Source: Nocardioides panaciterrulae | Lineage (GTDB): Bacteria; Actinomycetota; Actinomycetes; Propionibacteriales; Nocardioidaceae | Assembly (NCBI RefSeq): GCF_013409645.1 | Contig: NZ_JACCBG010000001.1 | Span: forward strand, 3,718,001 to 3,782,000 | Length of the DNA: 64,000 nucleotides | Direction of reading: 5' to 3' | In this document: piece after piece, positions 48,957 through 57,777 of the stretch | How the letters are laid out: each line of letters opens with the position of its first letter | How positions within the stretch are numbered: position 1 is the first letter of the stretch | Notes under the pieces: generated by a model | Told to the model about the DNA's origin: nothing | Databases searched by the model: none | Seen by the model: the letters and a program-made list of their open reading frames with translations, nothing else | Translations under genes and position numbers: made by a program

Positions 48957-50039
48957 TCAGAGACCGCGGGCGACCGGCCCCGGCTGCGCCGGGCCGACCA
49001 CGACACCCACCGCGGGGGCACCGTTGGCGTAGGAGTGCTGGCTGGTCGAGGAGAAGTAGTTGATCCCGATGAAGTTGAACCACAGCGTGGCCACGCCGAC
49101 CAGCGCCAGGATCGCGGCGTTGCGCCCGCGCCAGCCGGCGGTCGACCGCGCGTGCAGGTAGGCGGCGTAGACGACCCAGGTGATGAACGCCCAGACCTCC
49201 TTGGGGTCCCAGTTCCAGTAGGACGACCAGGCCTGGTGTGCCCAGATCGGTCCGGTGATGAGCACCGCGAAGGTCCACACGGGGAAGCCGAAGGAGTGGA
49301 TCCGGTAGGAGATCCGGTCCAGCGCGTCGGTGCCGGGGACGCGCGCCAGCGGCCCGGTGGTCGGGCCGGGCCAGCGCGACTTGACCAGGTAGACCGCCGA
49401 GCAGATGCCTCCGAGCGTGAACGCGCCGGTGGCGATGATCGCCGAGACCACGTGGATGACCAGCCAGTAGGAGTTCAGCGCCTCGGTCAGCGGCGAGACC
49501 GGGTCGTAGAGCCAGAGCACCGCGACCATCAGCAGCGCCAGCACGAAGCCGACGACGATCGGGCCCATCCAGACCAGCCCGTAGCGGCGGTTGAGGACGA
49601 GGTAGAGCAGGGCGACCACGAAGGTGCCGCTCAGCGTGAACTCGTACATGTTGCCCCACGGCACCCGGTTCGGGTCCGCGGCCATCCCCCGCCCGACCAG
49701 CGCCACGAAGTGCGCCGCGGCCGCGATGCCGGTCAGCAGCAGGCCGAGCCGGCCGAACAGCTCCGAGCGGTAGGCGGCCTTCTCGTCCACCTTCGGGGGT
49801 ACGACGGCCTCCGAAGACTCCGGTCCGGTCGCGACCGCGACGCCGCCGCCCTCCCGCCCGGCGACCGTGCCGGCCGACGTGCTGACCGACGTGCTGGCCG
49901 ACACGGTGGCCGCGCCGGCGACCGGGACGTGCCGGAGCGCGCTCCACTCGACCAGGTGGGCCAGCAGCGCCAGGAAGTACACCACTCCGGCGGCGGCCAC
50001 GGCCTGGTTGCTGAGGGTCTCCCATGCGGCGTCGGTCAC
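48957..50039 (-). CDS. ccsB: Cytochrome c biogenesis protein CcsB (ResC/CcsA type)
   Basis: A 360-aa membrane protein of system II cytochrome c maturation. The heme-handling WWD-type segment is WSSYWNWDPKEVWAFITW; the conserved histidines lie in LNSYWLVIHV and RIHSFGFP. About 50 hydrophilic residues (~40-90) sit between helices 1 and 2. With ResB it moves heme across the membrane and ligates it to apocytochrome c. The GTG at 50039 overlaps the resB stop as GTGA. Confidence 0.94.
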   Translation of the reverse strand: MTDAAWETLSNQAVAAAGVVYFLALLAHLVEWSALRHVPVAGAATVSASTSVSTSAGTVAGREGGGVAVATGPESSEAVVPPKVDEKAAYRSELFGRLGLLLTGIAAAAHFVALVGRGMAADPNRVPWGNMYEFTLSGTFVVALLYLVLNRRYGLVWMGPIVVGFVLALLMVAVLWLYDPVSPLTEALNSYWLVIHVVSAIIATGAFTLGGICSAVYLVKSRWPGPTTGPLARVPGTDALDRISYRIHSFGFPVWTFAVLITGPIWAHQAWSSYWNWDPKEVWAFITWVVYAAYLHARSTAGWRGRNAAILALVGVATLWFNFIGINYFSSTSQHSYANGAPAVGVVVGPAQPGPVARGL

Positions 50040-51703
50040 GACTTGTCCTCTCCTGCAGCGTCGTTGTCAGGCTTGGCGGCCTTGGCGGCCTCGGCGGGCT
50101 TGCGGGGCGCCCCGGGGAGCGCCGCCACGACGCCGGCGAGCACACCGGCCACGTCCCCGCCACCCGAGCGGTCGAGCGCGGCCACCTCGACCAGTGTGGA
50201 CCCACCCTCTCGCCGGGCACGAACCCACACCCGCCGGGGCCGGATGAACAGCGAGCCGAGCAGGCCGAGCAGCGCGAGGAGCACCCCGGCCAGGGTGAGG
50301 TACTTGCCAGGCGTCTGGCTGATCTGGATCTTGGTCCAGCGCTTGATGCCGTCGAAGGAGACCGTGCCGAGGCCGTTCGGCAGCTTCACGGTCTGGCCGG
50401 GCCGCATGTCGACGCGGAACGGCGCACCGTCCTTCTTCGTCAGCATCGTGGTGTTGGACTTGTCCAGCGCGTAGACCGACTGCGAGGCGCCCTCGTCCAT
50501 GTTCAGGTCCCCGGTGTAGACGAGCATCGACACCAGCGGCGAGAGCGTGTTGCCGAAGGCCGAGAAGTAGCTGCCGGTCTGCTTCGAGAACGCCACGGTC
50601 GGGTAGAACTCGCCCTCGAGCCCGATCTGGGTCGGCTCGGCGTCCGGGGCCTTGACCACGCCGAAGGACCGGAAGCTCTGGTCGGTCGGCAGGAAGATCG
50701 TGGGCCCGCTGTAGACCTCGTGCCCCTTGCCGTCACGCACCGTGATCACCGGCGCGTAGCCGTGGCCGATGAGGAACACCTCGGTGTTGCCGATGGTCAG
50801 CGGGTGGTTGACCTTCAGGTCGTACTCCTTGGACGGCGCGGACGGCGAGGACTTGTAGTCCAGCGTCGCGTCGAAGGCCCGCGCCATGCCGGCGCGCGGA
50901 CCCGAGGTCAGCCAGTCCACCGAGAAGTGCTTGACGTCGAAGGAGAACGGCTCCATCTCCGAGGCCTTGAACAGGCTGCCGGGGTCGAAGTCGTCGTACT
51001 GCGTGAGGTTGTTGGAGAAGCCGTTGCCGACGACGAGGATGACGCCGCCCTTGTAGCCGAACATGCTGCCCATCGCGAAGCCGACCAGCACGACCAGCAC
51101 CGACACGTGGAAGAGCAGGTTGCCGGCCTCGCGCAGGTAGCCCCGCTCGAAGGAGACCGCGTCGCCGGACTCGCGCATCCGGTAGCGGCGCTTGCGCAGC
51201 AGCGTCCGAGCACCGGCGAGCACGTCCTCGGGCGCCAGGTCGGTCTCGTACGTCGCGTGGTCGGGCATCCGGGTCAGGTTGCGGGGGGCCGCGGGCGGCT
51301 GGGCACGCAGACCCCGCCAGTAGACGAGCGTGCGCGGCACGATGCAGCCCACCAGCGAGACCATCAGCAGCAGGTAGATCGCCGAGAACCACGGGGAGTT
51401 GTAGACCGAGAAGAGCGAGAGCTTCTGGTAGATCGGCGTGAGCTGGGGGTGGGCGTCCTGCCACTGCGACGTCTTCAGCGAGTCCACGCCGGTCTGCGGG
51501 ATCAGGGACCCGGGGATCGCGGCGAGGGCCAGCAGCAGGAGCAGCGCCAGCGCGGTGCGCATGGAGGTGAGCTGGCGCCAGGTCCAGCGCAGCAGCTCCC
51601 GCAGCGTCAGCTCACCGGGCCGGCGTCGGTCCCCCGGCTCGGGGGCGTTCGTGAAGTGGCCCTCCGGCCGACGCTGGGCGAGGTCCTGGTCGGATGTGCT
51701 CAC
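50036..51703 (-). CDS. resB: Cytochrome c biogenesis protein ResB (Ccs1)
   Basis: A 555-aa protein with three N-terminal helices and a fourth near residue 470, and a large extracytoplasmic domain, the usual Ccs1/ResB layout. SMRTALALLLLLALAAIPGS and FEVLFHVSVLVV-like segments are visible (the latter as GNLLFHVSVLVVLVGFAMG). The C-terminal tail is Ala/Lys-rich. It partners CcsB. The GTG at 51703 overlaps the ccdA stop as GTGA. Confidence 0.94.
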   Translation of the reverse strand: MSTSDQDLAQRRPEGHFTNAPEPGDRRRPGELTLRELLRWTWRQLTSMRTALALLLLLALAAIPGSLIPQTGVDSLKTSQWQDAHPQLTPIYQKLSLFSVYNSPWFSAIYLLLMVSLVGCIVPRTLVYWRGLRAQPPAAPRNLTRMPDHATYETDLAPEDVLAGARTLLRKRRYRMRESGDAVSFERGYLREAGNLLFHVSVLVVLVGFAMGSMFGYKGGVILVVGNGFSNNLTQYDDFDPGSLFKASEMEPFSFDVKHFSVDWLTSGPRAGMARAFDATLDYKSSPSAPSKEYDLKVNHPLTIGNTEVFLIGHGYAPVITVRDGKGHEVYSGPTIFLPTDQSFRSFGVVKAPDAEPTQIGLEGEFYPTVAFSKQTGSYFSAFGNTLSPLVSMLVYTGDLNMDEGASQSVYALDKSNTTMLTKKDGAPFRVDMRPGQTVKLPNGLGTVSFDGIKRWTKIQISQTPGKYLTLAGVLLALLGLLGSLFIRPRRVWVRARREGGSTLVEVAALDRSGGGDVAGVLAGVVAALPGAPRKPAEAAKAAKPDNDAAGEDKS

Positions 51704-52461
51704 ACTGTCACCTTCGAGTAGTCCACCAGGTGCACCTGCAGCCAGCTGACGGCCTGGTCCCACAGCCCGCTGACCAGCAGCACGCCCACGACGACCAGCA
51801 TCACGCCGCCGGCGCGGCTGACCCAGGCCTGGTGGCGCCGGACCGTGCCGATCGCCCCGAGCGCCCAGCGGTAGGCGACGCCGGCGACGATGAAGGGGAC
51901 GCCGAGCCCGATCGCGTAGACCGCGGCCAGCAGCGCGCCGCGGCCGGCGGTCGCCTCGTTGAGCGACAGGGAGAAGATCGCCCCCAGGGTGGGGCCCAGG
52001 CAGGGCGTCCAGCCCAGGCCGAAGAGGAACCCGAGCAGCGGGGCGGCGGCGAGCCCGACCGCCGGCACCTTGTGCACCCGCCAGTCGCGCTGGAGCAGCG
52101 GCACCGCGCCGGCGAAGACCAGCCCGAGCAGGATGGTGAGCACGCCGAGGACCCGGGTCAGCGTGTGCTGCCAGGCGCTCAGCCAGTTGCCCACCGCGCC
52201 GGACAGGGCGCCGAGCGCGACGAAGACGACCGCGAACCCGAGCACGAAGAGCACCGAGCCGAGCAGCATCCGGCCGCGGCGGGCGTCAGCGGCCCCGCTC
52301 GCGAGGTCGGCGCCGGACAGGCCGGTGGCGTAGGACAGGTAGCCCGGCAGCAGCGGGATGACGCACGGGGAGAAGAACGACACCAGCCCGGCGACCAGCG
52401 CCACCGGGATCGCCAGCACCAGGGAGCCGGACGCCGCCGTCTGGTGGAACCACTCACCCAC
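51700..52461 (-). CDS. ccdA: Cytochrome c biogenesis thiol transporter CcdA
   Basis: A 253-aa six-helix membrane protein. The two redox cysteines are in FFSPCVIPLLPGYLSY and GWTPCLGPTLGAI. It carries reducing equivalents from the cytoplasm to ResA, which keeps the apocytochrome CXXCH thiols reduced. It starts with GTG at 52461 and overlaps the resA end by 8 nt. Confidence 0.95.
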   Translation of the reverse strand: MGEWFHQTAASGSLVLAIPVALVAGLVSFFSPCVIPLLPGYLSYATGLSGADLASGAADARRGRMLLGSVLFVLGFAVVFVALGALSGAVGNWLSAWQHTLTRVLGVLTILLGLVFAGAVPLLQRDWRVHKVPAVGLAAAPLLGFLFGLGWTPCLGPTLGAIFSLSLNEATAGRGALLAAVYAIGLGVPFIVAGVAYRWALGAIGTVRRHQAWVSRAGGVMLVVVGVLLVSGLWDQAVSWLQVHLVDYSKVTV

Positions 52462-53047
52462 GGACGGTCCTCCCGGCGGCCACGTCCTCGACCACGTCGA
52501 CCAGGGTGGTCGTGGAGGGGATCTGCCCGATGATGCTGGCCGCGATCCGGCCGTCGCCGTCGAGCACGACGGTCGAGGGGATGGTGCGCGGCGACAGGGT
52601 GCCCTGGAACTGCAGCAGCGCCCGGCCGTCGGGCGAGTAGAACGAGCGGTACGGCACGCCGAAGTGCCGTACGAAGCTCTGCGCCTGCTCCGGCGAGCCG
52701 TCGCGCACGTCGATGCCGACGAAGCCGGCCCGGTCCCCGAGCCGCTTGGCCGCGGCCACCAGCTGGGGTGCCTCGGCCCGACAGTCCACGCACCAGGCGC
52801 CCCAGACCACGACGACGGTCGGCTTGCCGCGCAGGTCGGTCAGGTCCAGCGGCTTGCCGTCGAGGTCCTCGCCGGTCAGCTGCACCGGCTGGCCCCGGTC
52901 GGCGGCCGCGACGACCCGGACCGAGCCGTCGCCGGAGACGTAGCCCTTGTCACCGGTGCCCTGCAGGGAGGAGCAGCCGGTGAGCGCGAGCAGGCAGGCC
53001 AGGACGGGGCCGGCCAGGCCGGTGAGGAGGCGCGAGGGACGGGACAT
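52454..53047 (-). CDS. resA: Thiol-disulfide oxidoreductase ResA/TlpA-like lipoprotein
   Basis: A 197-aa thioredoxin-fold protein with a lipobox (LLALTGCSS) and the active site WGAWCVDCRAE (CxxC = CVDC). The cis-proline region is TIPSTVVLD. It reduces apocytochrome c thiols outside the membrane, recharged by CcdA. The ATG at 53047 is 2 nt after the phosphatase stop. It is part of the hemL-phosphatase-resA-ccdA-resB-ccsB operon. Confidence 0.94.
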   Translation of the reverse strand: MSRPSRLLTGLAGPVLACLLALTGCSSLQGTGDKGYVSGDGSVRVVAAADRGQPVQLTGEDLDGKPLDLTDLRGKPTVVVVWGAWCVDCRAEAPQLVAAAKRLGDRAGFVGIDVRDGSPEQAQSFVRHFGVPYRSFYSPDGRALLQFQGTLSPRTIPSTVVLDGDGRIAASIIGQIPSTTTLVDVVEDVAAGRTVRG

Positions 53048-53049
53048 GC

Positions 53050-53730
53050 TCAGGGCCTGTGCTCCTCCGCCGCGCCGCCCGCCGAGAACGGGGCCCGCTT
53101 GTCGCGGGTGGGGATCAGGTCGCCGGCCGGCTCGGAGTAGGAGATCTGGGTGATCCGGTCGCCGGCGTAGTGCAGCGAGGTCAGCGAACAAAGCGTGCAC
53201 TGACGCTTGCGCGGGTCGTGCAGGAACGACCGCTTCTCGACCGCCAGCCGGGTGATCCAGATCGGCAGCTGGTGGGAGACGATGACCGCCTCGTGGCCGC
53301 GGGCGGCGTCCCGGGCGTCCTCGACGGCCGCCATCATCCGGGCGACCACCTCCTTGTAGGGCTCGCCCCAGGACGGCCGCAACGGGTTCCACAGGTGCAC
53401 CCAGGTGCTCGGACGGCGGAAGGCACCGTCCCCGGGGCCGAACCGCTTGCCCTCGAAGACGTTGGTGGACTCGATCACCCGGGGGTCGGACACCATGTCC
53501 AGCCCGCGCGCGGCGGCCAGCGGCTGCGCGGTCTCCTGGGCCCGCAGCAGCGGCGAGACCCGCAGATGGGTGATGTCGCGGTCGCCGATCGCGCCGGCCA
53601 CCTTCTCGGCCATCGCACGGCCGAGGTCGGAGAGGTGGAAGCCGTCCATCCGGCCGTAGAGCACGCCGTCGGGGTTGTGCACCTCGCCGTGCCGCAGCAG
53701 GTGGACGATCGTGTCGTGGGGGCTGCTCAT
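53050..53730 (-). CDS. Histidine phosphatase family protein
   Basis: A 226-aa phosphoglycerate-mutase-like phosphatase with the RHGE motif in [22 protein letters not shown], and a later catalytic histidine in [10 protein letters not shown]. In actinobacteria a gene of this type sits between hemL and resA (Rv0525 in M. tuberculosis), but its substrate is unknown. The ATG at 53730 overlaps the hemL stop as ATGA. Confidence 0.9.
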   Translation of the reverse strand: MSSPHDTIVHLLRHGEVHNPDGVLYGRMDGFHLSDLGRAMAEKVAGAIGDRDITHLRVSPLLRAQETAQPLAAARGLDMVSDPRVIESTNVFEGKRFGPGDGAFRRPSTWVHLWNPLRPSWGEPYKEVVARMMAAVEDARDAARGHEAVIVSHQLPIWITRLAVEKRSFLHDPRKRQCTLCSLTSLHYAGDRITQISYSEPAGDLIPTRDKRAPFSAGGAAEEHRP

Positions 53731-55124
53731 GCGTCTCCTCGGGGATCGCTGCCGGCCCCGCTGCCGGCCTCGTCGCGGGCACGGGCGGCGGCGAGCGCGG
53801 CCGCGGGCAGCGCGTCGAGCACCGTCTCCACCGCCCGGTCGTCGTGGGCGGAGGACAAGAACCAGGCCTCGTACGCCGAGGGCGGCAGGTAGACGCCCCG
53901 GTCCAGCATGGCGTGGAAGAACGCCGCGTAGGCGATCGTGTCGGTGCGCGACGCGTCGGCGAAGTCCCGGACCGGGCCGTCGGCGGGGTCGGTGAGGAAC
54001 ACCGAGAACATGGTGCCGGTCGACTGCACCAGGTGCGGCACCCCGGCCTCGGCGAGCGCCGCGGAGGCCGCCGTACGGATGGTGGTGGCCGCCGCGCCGA
54101 CGGTGGCGTAGACCTCGTCGGTGGCCAGCCGCAGCGTGGCGAGGCCGGCGGTGGTGGCCACCGGGTTCCCCGACAGCGTGCCGGCCTGGTAGACCGGCCC
54201 CTCGGGGGCCAGGTGGTGCATGACGTCGGCCCGGCCGCCGAACGCCGCGGCCGGGAACCCGCCCCCCATCACCTTGCCGAAGGTGACCAGGTCGGGACGC
54301 CAGCCCTCCAGGGCCCCGTCGAGGCCCCACTGCCCGAGCCGGCTGGCCCGGAAGCCGGTCATCACCTCGTCGCTGATGAACAGCGCGCCGTGCCGGGCGC
54401 AGGTCTGCGCGAGGAACGCGTTGAACCCGGGCTCGGGCGGCACCACGCCCATGTTGCCGGGCGCCGCCTCGGTGATCAGGCAGGCGATCCGGTCGCCGTG
54501 CTCGGCGAAGGCCTGCTCCACCGCCGCGCGGTCGTTGTAGGGCAGCACCAGCGTCAGCGCGGTGGAGGACTCCGGCACCCCGGGCGTGCCGGGCACCGCG
54601 AAGGTGGCCAGCCCGGAGCCGGCCGCGGCCAGCAGCGAGTCGACGTGTCCGTGGTAGCAGCCGGCGAACTTCACCACCACGTCGCGGCCGGTGAAGCCGC
54701 GGGCGAGCCGGATCGCGGACATCGTGGCCTCGGTGCCCGAGGAGACGAAGCGGACCCGCTCGACCGGGGCGCGGGCCACGATCTCCTCGGCGAGCTCGAC
54801 CTCGGGCGGCGTGGGGGTGCCGTACGACGTGCCGCGGGCGACCGCGTCGGCGACGGCGGCCTGCACCTCGGGGTGGGCGTGCCCGAGCAGCATCGGGCCC
54901 CACGAGCAGATCAGGTCGACGTACTCGTTGCCGTCGACGTCGGTGAGCCAGGCCCCGCGGGCGGACCGGATGAAGCGCGGGGTGCCGCCGACCGCGTTGA
55001 ACGCACGCACCGGGGAGTTCACGCCACCGGGCGTGACCGCGACCGCGCGCTCGAACAGTGCGGCCGACCCCGCCGTGCCCGGGCGGGCGGCGGCGGCTGC
55101 GGACGGGGCGTCGGCTGGAGTCAC
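53727..55124 (-). CDS. hemL: Glutamate-1-semialdehyde 2,1-aminomutase
   Basis: A 465-aa PLP enzyme converting GSA to 5-aminolevulinate, the second committed step of the C5 route begun by HemA. The PLP lysine is in [42 protein letters not shown] and [10 protein letters not shown] are typical. The GTG at 55124 follows a GACAAT element about 10 nt upstream, suggesting a leaderless message. It heads the operon to ccsB. Confidence 0.95.
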   Translation of the reverse strand: MTPADAPSAAAAARPGTAGSAALFERAVAVTPGGVNSPVRAFNAVGGTPRFIRSARGAWLTDVDGNEYVDLICSWGPMLLGHAHPEVQAAVADAVARGTSYGTPTPPEVELAEEIVARAPVERVRFVSSGTEATMSAIRLARGFTGRDVVVKFAGCYHGHVDSLLAAAGSGLATFAVPGTPGVPESSTALTLVLPYNDRAAVEQAFAEHGDRIACLITEAAPGNMGVVPPEPGFNAFLAQTCARHGALFISDEVMTGFRASRLGQWGLDGALEGWRPDLVTFGKVMGGGFPAAAFGGRADVMHHLAPEGPVYQAGTLSGNPVATTAGLATLRLATDEVYATVGAAATTIRTAASAALAEAGVPHLVQSTGTMFSVFLTDPADGPVRDFADASRTDTIAYAAFFHAMLDRGVYLPPSAYEAWFLSSAHDDRAVETVLDALPAAALAAARARDEAGSGAGSDPRGDA

Positions 55125-55419
55125 GTGCCAATTGTCCCCGAGGTGGGAAAACGGGTGACGGGCAGGCCCGGTTCGGGGTATACCGGGGTGCGCTGGACCA
55201 CTGCACTGGACCATCTGGCTGGACCATTGGGCGGGAATGGACGGGCAGGATCGGTTTCGACCCCGCGCCCCCGGGGGAGGATCGTCGCCGAAGCCCACCA
55301 TGTGAAGTACGTCGCACCGGTGCCGTGCCCATAACGGTCGGGTGGACGGCTCGTTGGACCTTCACCGCGCTGGAGGGCGCGAGAGCCAGCAGGCGCAGGG
55401 GACACAAGGGGAGAGCTCG
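55125..55419. other. Intergenic region between hemL and the transglycosylase
   Basis: About 295 bp of divergent upstream sequence. It contains three tandem CTGGACCA elements (55193-55226) and the transglycosylase leader. I looked for a ydaO-type riboswitch, common before actinobacterial wall hydrolases, and did not see its conserved elements. Confidence 0.5.
55193..55226. repeat. Three tandem CTGGACCA elements, 13-bp period
   Basis: CTGGACCA occurs at 55193-55200, 55206-55213 and 55219-55226. The exact 13-bp spacing gives a short tandem array about 195 bp upstream of the transglycosylase start. It could be an array of protein-binding sites or a simple tandem duplication. Confidence 0.6.
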
Positions 55420-56619
55420 ATGTCGACACCGAGGTTCGGCCGGATCCAGCGGACGATGGCGCTGGTCCCCCTGGCGCTGCTCTCCGCGGCCTGGACCGCG
55501 AGCGTGGCCGGTGTCGGCGGCCCCACCGTGGCCGCGGCCGACAGCACCACCACGACCCCGCTCCCCGACGGCACCACGGTGCCCACCGAGGCGATCAGGG
55601 CGCCGGCCAGCGTCTCCGAGCCCGGCCGCGTGGCGCCCGGCATCGCCGGCACCAAGCACCACGCCGTCTCCTCGGCCGCGACCTCGGGGATCCCCTCGGC
55701 CGCCCTGTCGGCCTACCAGCGCGCCGAGACCGTCATCAACGCCGCCGACAAGGGCTGTCACCTGCCCTGGCAGCTGGTCGCCGCGATCGGCCGGGTCGAG
55801 TCCGACCACGGCCGCGTCAACGGCAACCACCTCGACGCCGACGGCATCGCGGAGCCGGGCATCTTCGGCATCGCGCTGGACGGCACCCACCACACCCAGC
55901 GGGTGCGCGACACCGACGCCGGGCAGTACGACGCCGACGCCAAGTGGGACCGCGCCGTGGGGCCGATGCAGTTCATCCCGTCGACCTGGTCGGTGGTGGG
56001 CGTGGACGCCGACGGCGACGCGCAGCGCAACCCGCAGGACATCAACGACGCCGCGCTGGCCACCGCGGTCTACCTCTGCTCGGGCAACGACGACCTCTCC
56101 ACCCCGCAGGGCCAGCGGTCCGCGGTCTACCGCTACAACCACAGCAGGTCCTACGTCGACCTGGTGCTGGCGATCATGAAGGCCTACCTCGCCGGCGACT
56201 TCACCTCGGTGCCGAGCAGCACCACCTCCGGCGGCTACTTCACGCCGGACACCAGCACCCCCGCGGCCCCGCCCAAGGCGCACCACCACCCGCACGTGCA
56301 GGTCCACCACAGCGCGCCGTCCGGCACCGGCGGCGACCAGCAGAACGTCGCCCCCGCCCCCACCAGCGCGCCGCCGACCACCGCGCCGGCCACGCCCGCC
56401 GGCGGCGGCGGCACCGGTGGCGGCGGTGACGGCGGCGGCGGCGGTGTCCACCTGCCGAAGAACCCGCTGCCGTCGCTGCCCTCGCCCACCGGGTCGCCCG
56501 TCGACGACCTGCTCACCGAGGCCGAGGCGGTGGTGCAGTGCACCACCGAGGGTTACGTCGACAACCCGCTGAGCAACGACGACGCCTTCGACAAGTGCGT
56601 CTACGACTACACGCACTGA
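55420..56619 (+). CDS. Secreted lytic murein transglycosylase
   Basis: A 399-aa protein with a signal peptide (ALVPLALLSAAWTASVAG). The lysozyme-like domain spans residues ~95-270: LVAAIGRVESDHGRV contains the catalytic glutamate, and GPMQFIPSTW is the MltB/SLT signature. The C-terminal third is a Pro/Ala/Gly-rich linker ending in a short Cys-containing segment (VQCTTEGYVD...FDKCVYDY). It cleaves peptidoglycan glycan strands. The ATG at 55420 follows AGGGGAG. Confidence 0.9.
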   Translation: MSTPRFGRIQRTMALVPLALLSAAWTASVAGVGGPTVAAADSTTTTPLPDGTTVPTEAIRAPASVSEPGRVAPGIAGTKHHAVSSAATSGIPSAALSAYQRAETVINAADKGCHLPWQLVAAIGRVESDHGRVNGNHLDADGIAEPGIFGIALDGTHHTQRVRDTDAGQYDADAKWDRAVGPMQFIPSTWSVVGVDADGDAQRNPQDINDAALATAVYLCSGNDDLSTPQGQRSAVYRYNHSRSYVDLVLAIMKAYLAGDFTSVPSSTTSGGYFTPDTSTPAAPPKAHHHPHVQVHHSAPSGTGGDQQNVAPAPTSAPPTTAPATPAGGGGTGGGGDGGGGGVHLPKNPLPSLPSPTGSPVDDLLTEAEAVVQCTTEGYVDNPLSNDDAFDKCVYDYTH

Positions 56620-56649
56620 TCCCGGCCGCGGGCGGGCCGCGGGGCTGCA

Positions 56650-56737
56650 GGAGTCCCCGGCCAGCCGGGGAAACTCTCGCTTGAGGGCCGTTGCAACGCC
56701 CATCAAGCGAGGGAATCACCGGTCAGCCGGGGATTCC
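56650..56737. repeat. 88-bp near-palindrome between convergent genes
   Basis: The sequence is symmetric about GTTGCAAC (56690-56697). About 36 of 44 opposed positions can pair (counting G-U). The left arm contains its own hairpin CCCCGGC-CA-GCCGGGG, and TCGCTTGA / TCAAGCGA forms the inner arm. It lies between the convergent transglycosylase and hemB genes, so it may be a bidirectional terminator or a miniature mobile element. Confidence 0.8.
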
Positions 56738-56768
56738 TGAGACGGGTGGGACAGGTGGGACCCGACGC

Positions 56769-57770
56769 TCAGCGCAGCAGCCGGGCGACCTCGCTGGCCC
56801 AGTAGGTCAGCACGATGTCGGCGCCGGCACGCCGGATCGAGGTGAGCGTCTCGAGGATCGCCGGCTCCCGGTCGATCCAGCCCTGGGCGGCCGCGGCCTC
56901 GAGCATGGCGTACTCCCCGGAGATGTTGTACGCCGCGACCGGGACGTCGACCGCGTCCCGGACCCGGCGGACGACGTCGAGGTAGGCCAGCGCCGGCTTC
57001 ACCATGACGATGTCGGCCCCCTCCTCGATGTCGAGGAGGGCCTCACGGACACCCTCGCGGGCGTTCGGGGAGTCCTGCTGGTAGGTCCGCCGGTCGCCCT
57101 GCAACGAGGAGTCCACCGCCTCGCGGAAGGGGCCGTAGAACGCCGAGGCGTACTTCGCGGAGTAGGCGAGGATCGACACGTCGGTGTGCTCGGCGACGTC
57201 CAGCGCCGCGCGGATCACCGCGACCTGGCCGTCCATCATGCCGCTGGGGCCGACCATGTCGACGCCGGCGGCGGCCTGGGCCAGCGCCATCTCGGCGTAC
57301 AGCCCGAGCGTGCGGTCGTTGTCGACCCGGCCGTCCGGTGTGAGCACCCCGCAGTGCCCGTGGTCGGTGAACTCGTCGAGGCACAGGTCGCTCATCACCG
57401 TCAGGGCGTCCCCCACCTCGGCCACCACGTCGGTGATGGCAAGGTTGAGGATCCCGGCGGGGTCGATGCCGCCGGTACCGGTGGCGTCCTTGTGCTCGGG
57501 GATCCCGAAGAGCATCACGCCCCCGAGCCCGAGCTCGGCGGCCTCGTTGACCGCGGCGAGCAGCGAGGAGCGGGTGTGCTGGACCACGCCCGGCATCGAG
57601 GAGATCGGCTGCGGCTCGGCGAGGCCCTCGCGCACGAAGACCGGCAGCACCAGCTGCCGCGGCTCCAGGGACGTCTCCGCGACCATCCGGCGCAGCGCCG
57701 GGGTGGTGCGCAGCCGCCGGGGCCGCACGGACGGACCGGTGATCTCGGGGGTGGGGACCTCGTCGCTCAC
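56769..57770 (-). CDS. hemB: Delta-aminolevulinic acid dehydratase (porphobilinogen synthase)
   Basis: A 333-aa enzyme condensing two ALA molecules. Schiff-base lysines are in [17 protein letters not shown] and [10 protein letters not shown]. The metal region [14 protein letters not shown] lacks two of the three zinc cysteines, so it is the Asp-rich, Mg-dependent type. It starts with GTG at 57770, 7 nt after the cobA/hemD stop, and is the last gene of the rex-hem operon. Confidence 0.95.
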   Translation of the reverse strand: MSDEVPTPEITGPSVRPRRLRTTPALRRMVAETSLEPRQLVLPVFVREGLAEPQPISSMPGVVQHTRSSLLAAVNEAAELGLGGVMLFGIPEHKDATGTGGIDPAGILNLAITDVVAEVGDALTVMSDLCLDEFTDHGHCGVLTPDGRVDNDRTLGLYAEMALAQAAAGVDMVGPSGMMDGQVAVIRAALDVAEHTDVSILAYSAKYASAFYGPFREAVDSSLQGDRRTYQQDSPNAREGVREALLDIEEGADIVMVKPALAYLDVVRRVRDAVDVPVAAYNISGEYAMLEAAAAQGWIDREPAILETLTSIRRAGADIVLTYWASEVARLLR

Positions 57771-57777
57771 GGCCGGC

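Noticed and set aside
55125-55419. ydaO/c-di-AMP riboswitch before the transglycosylase
   Set aside because: The conserved helices and the GGGG-rich core of that riboswitch could not be located.
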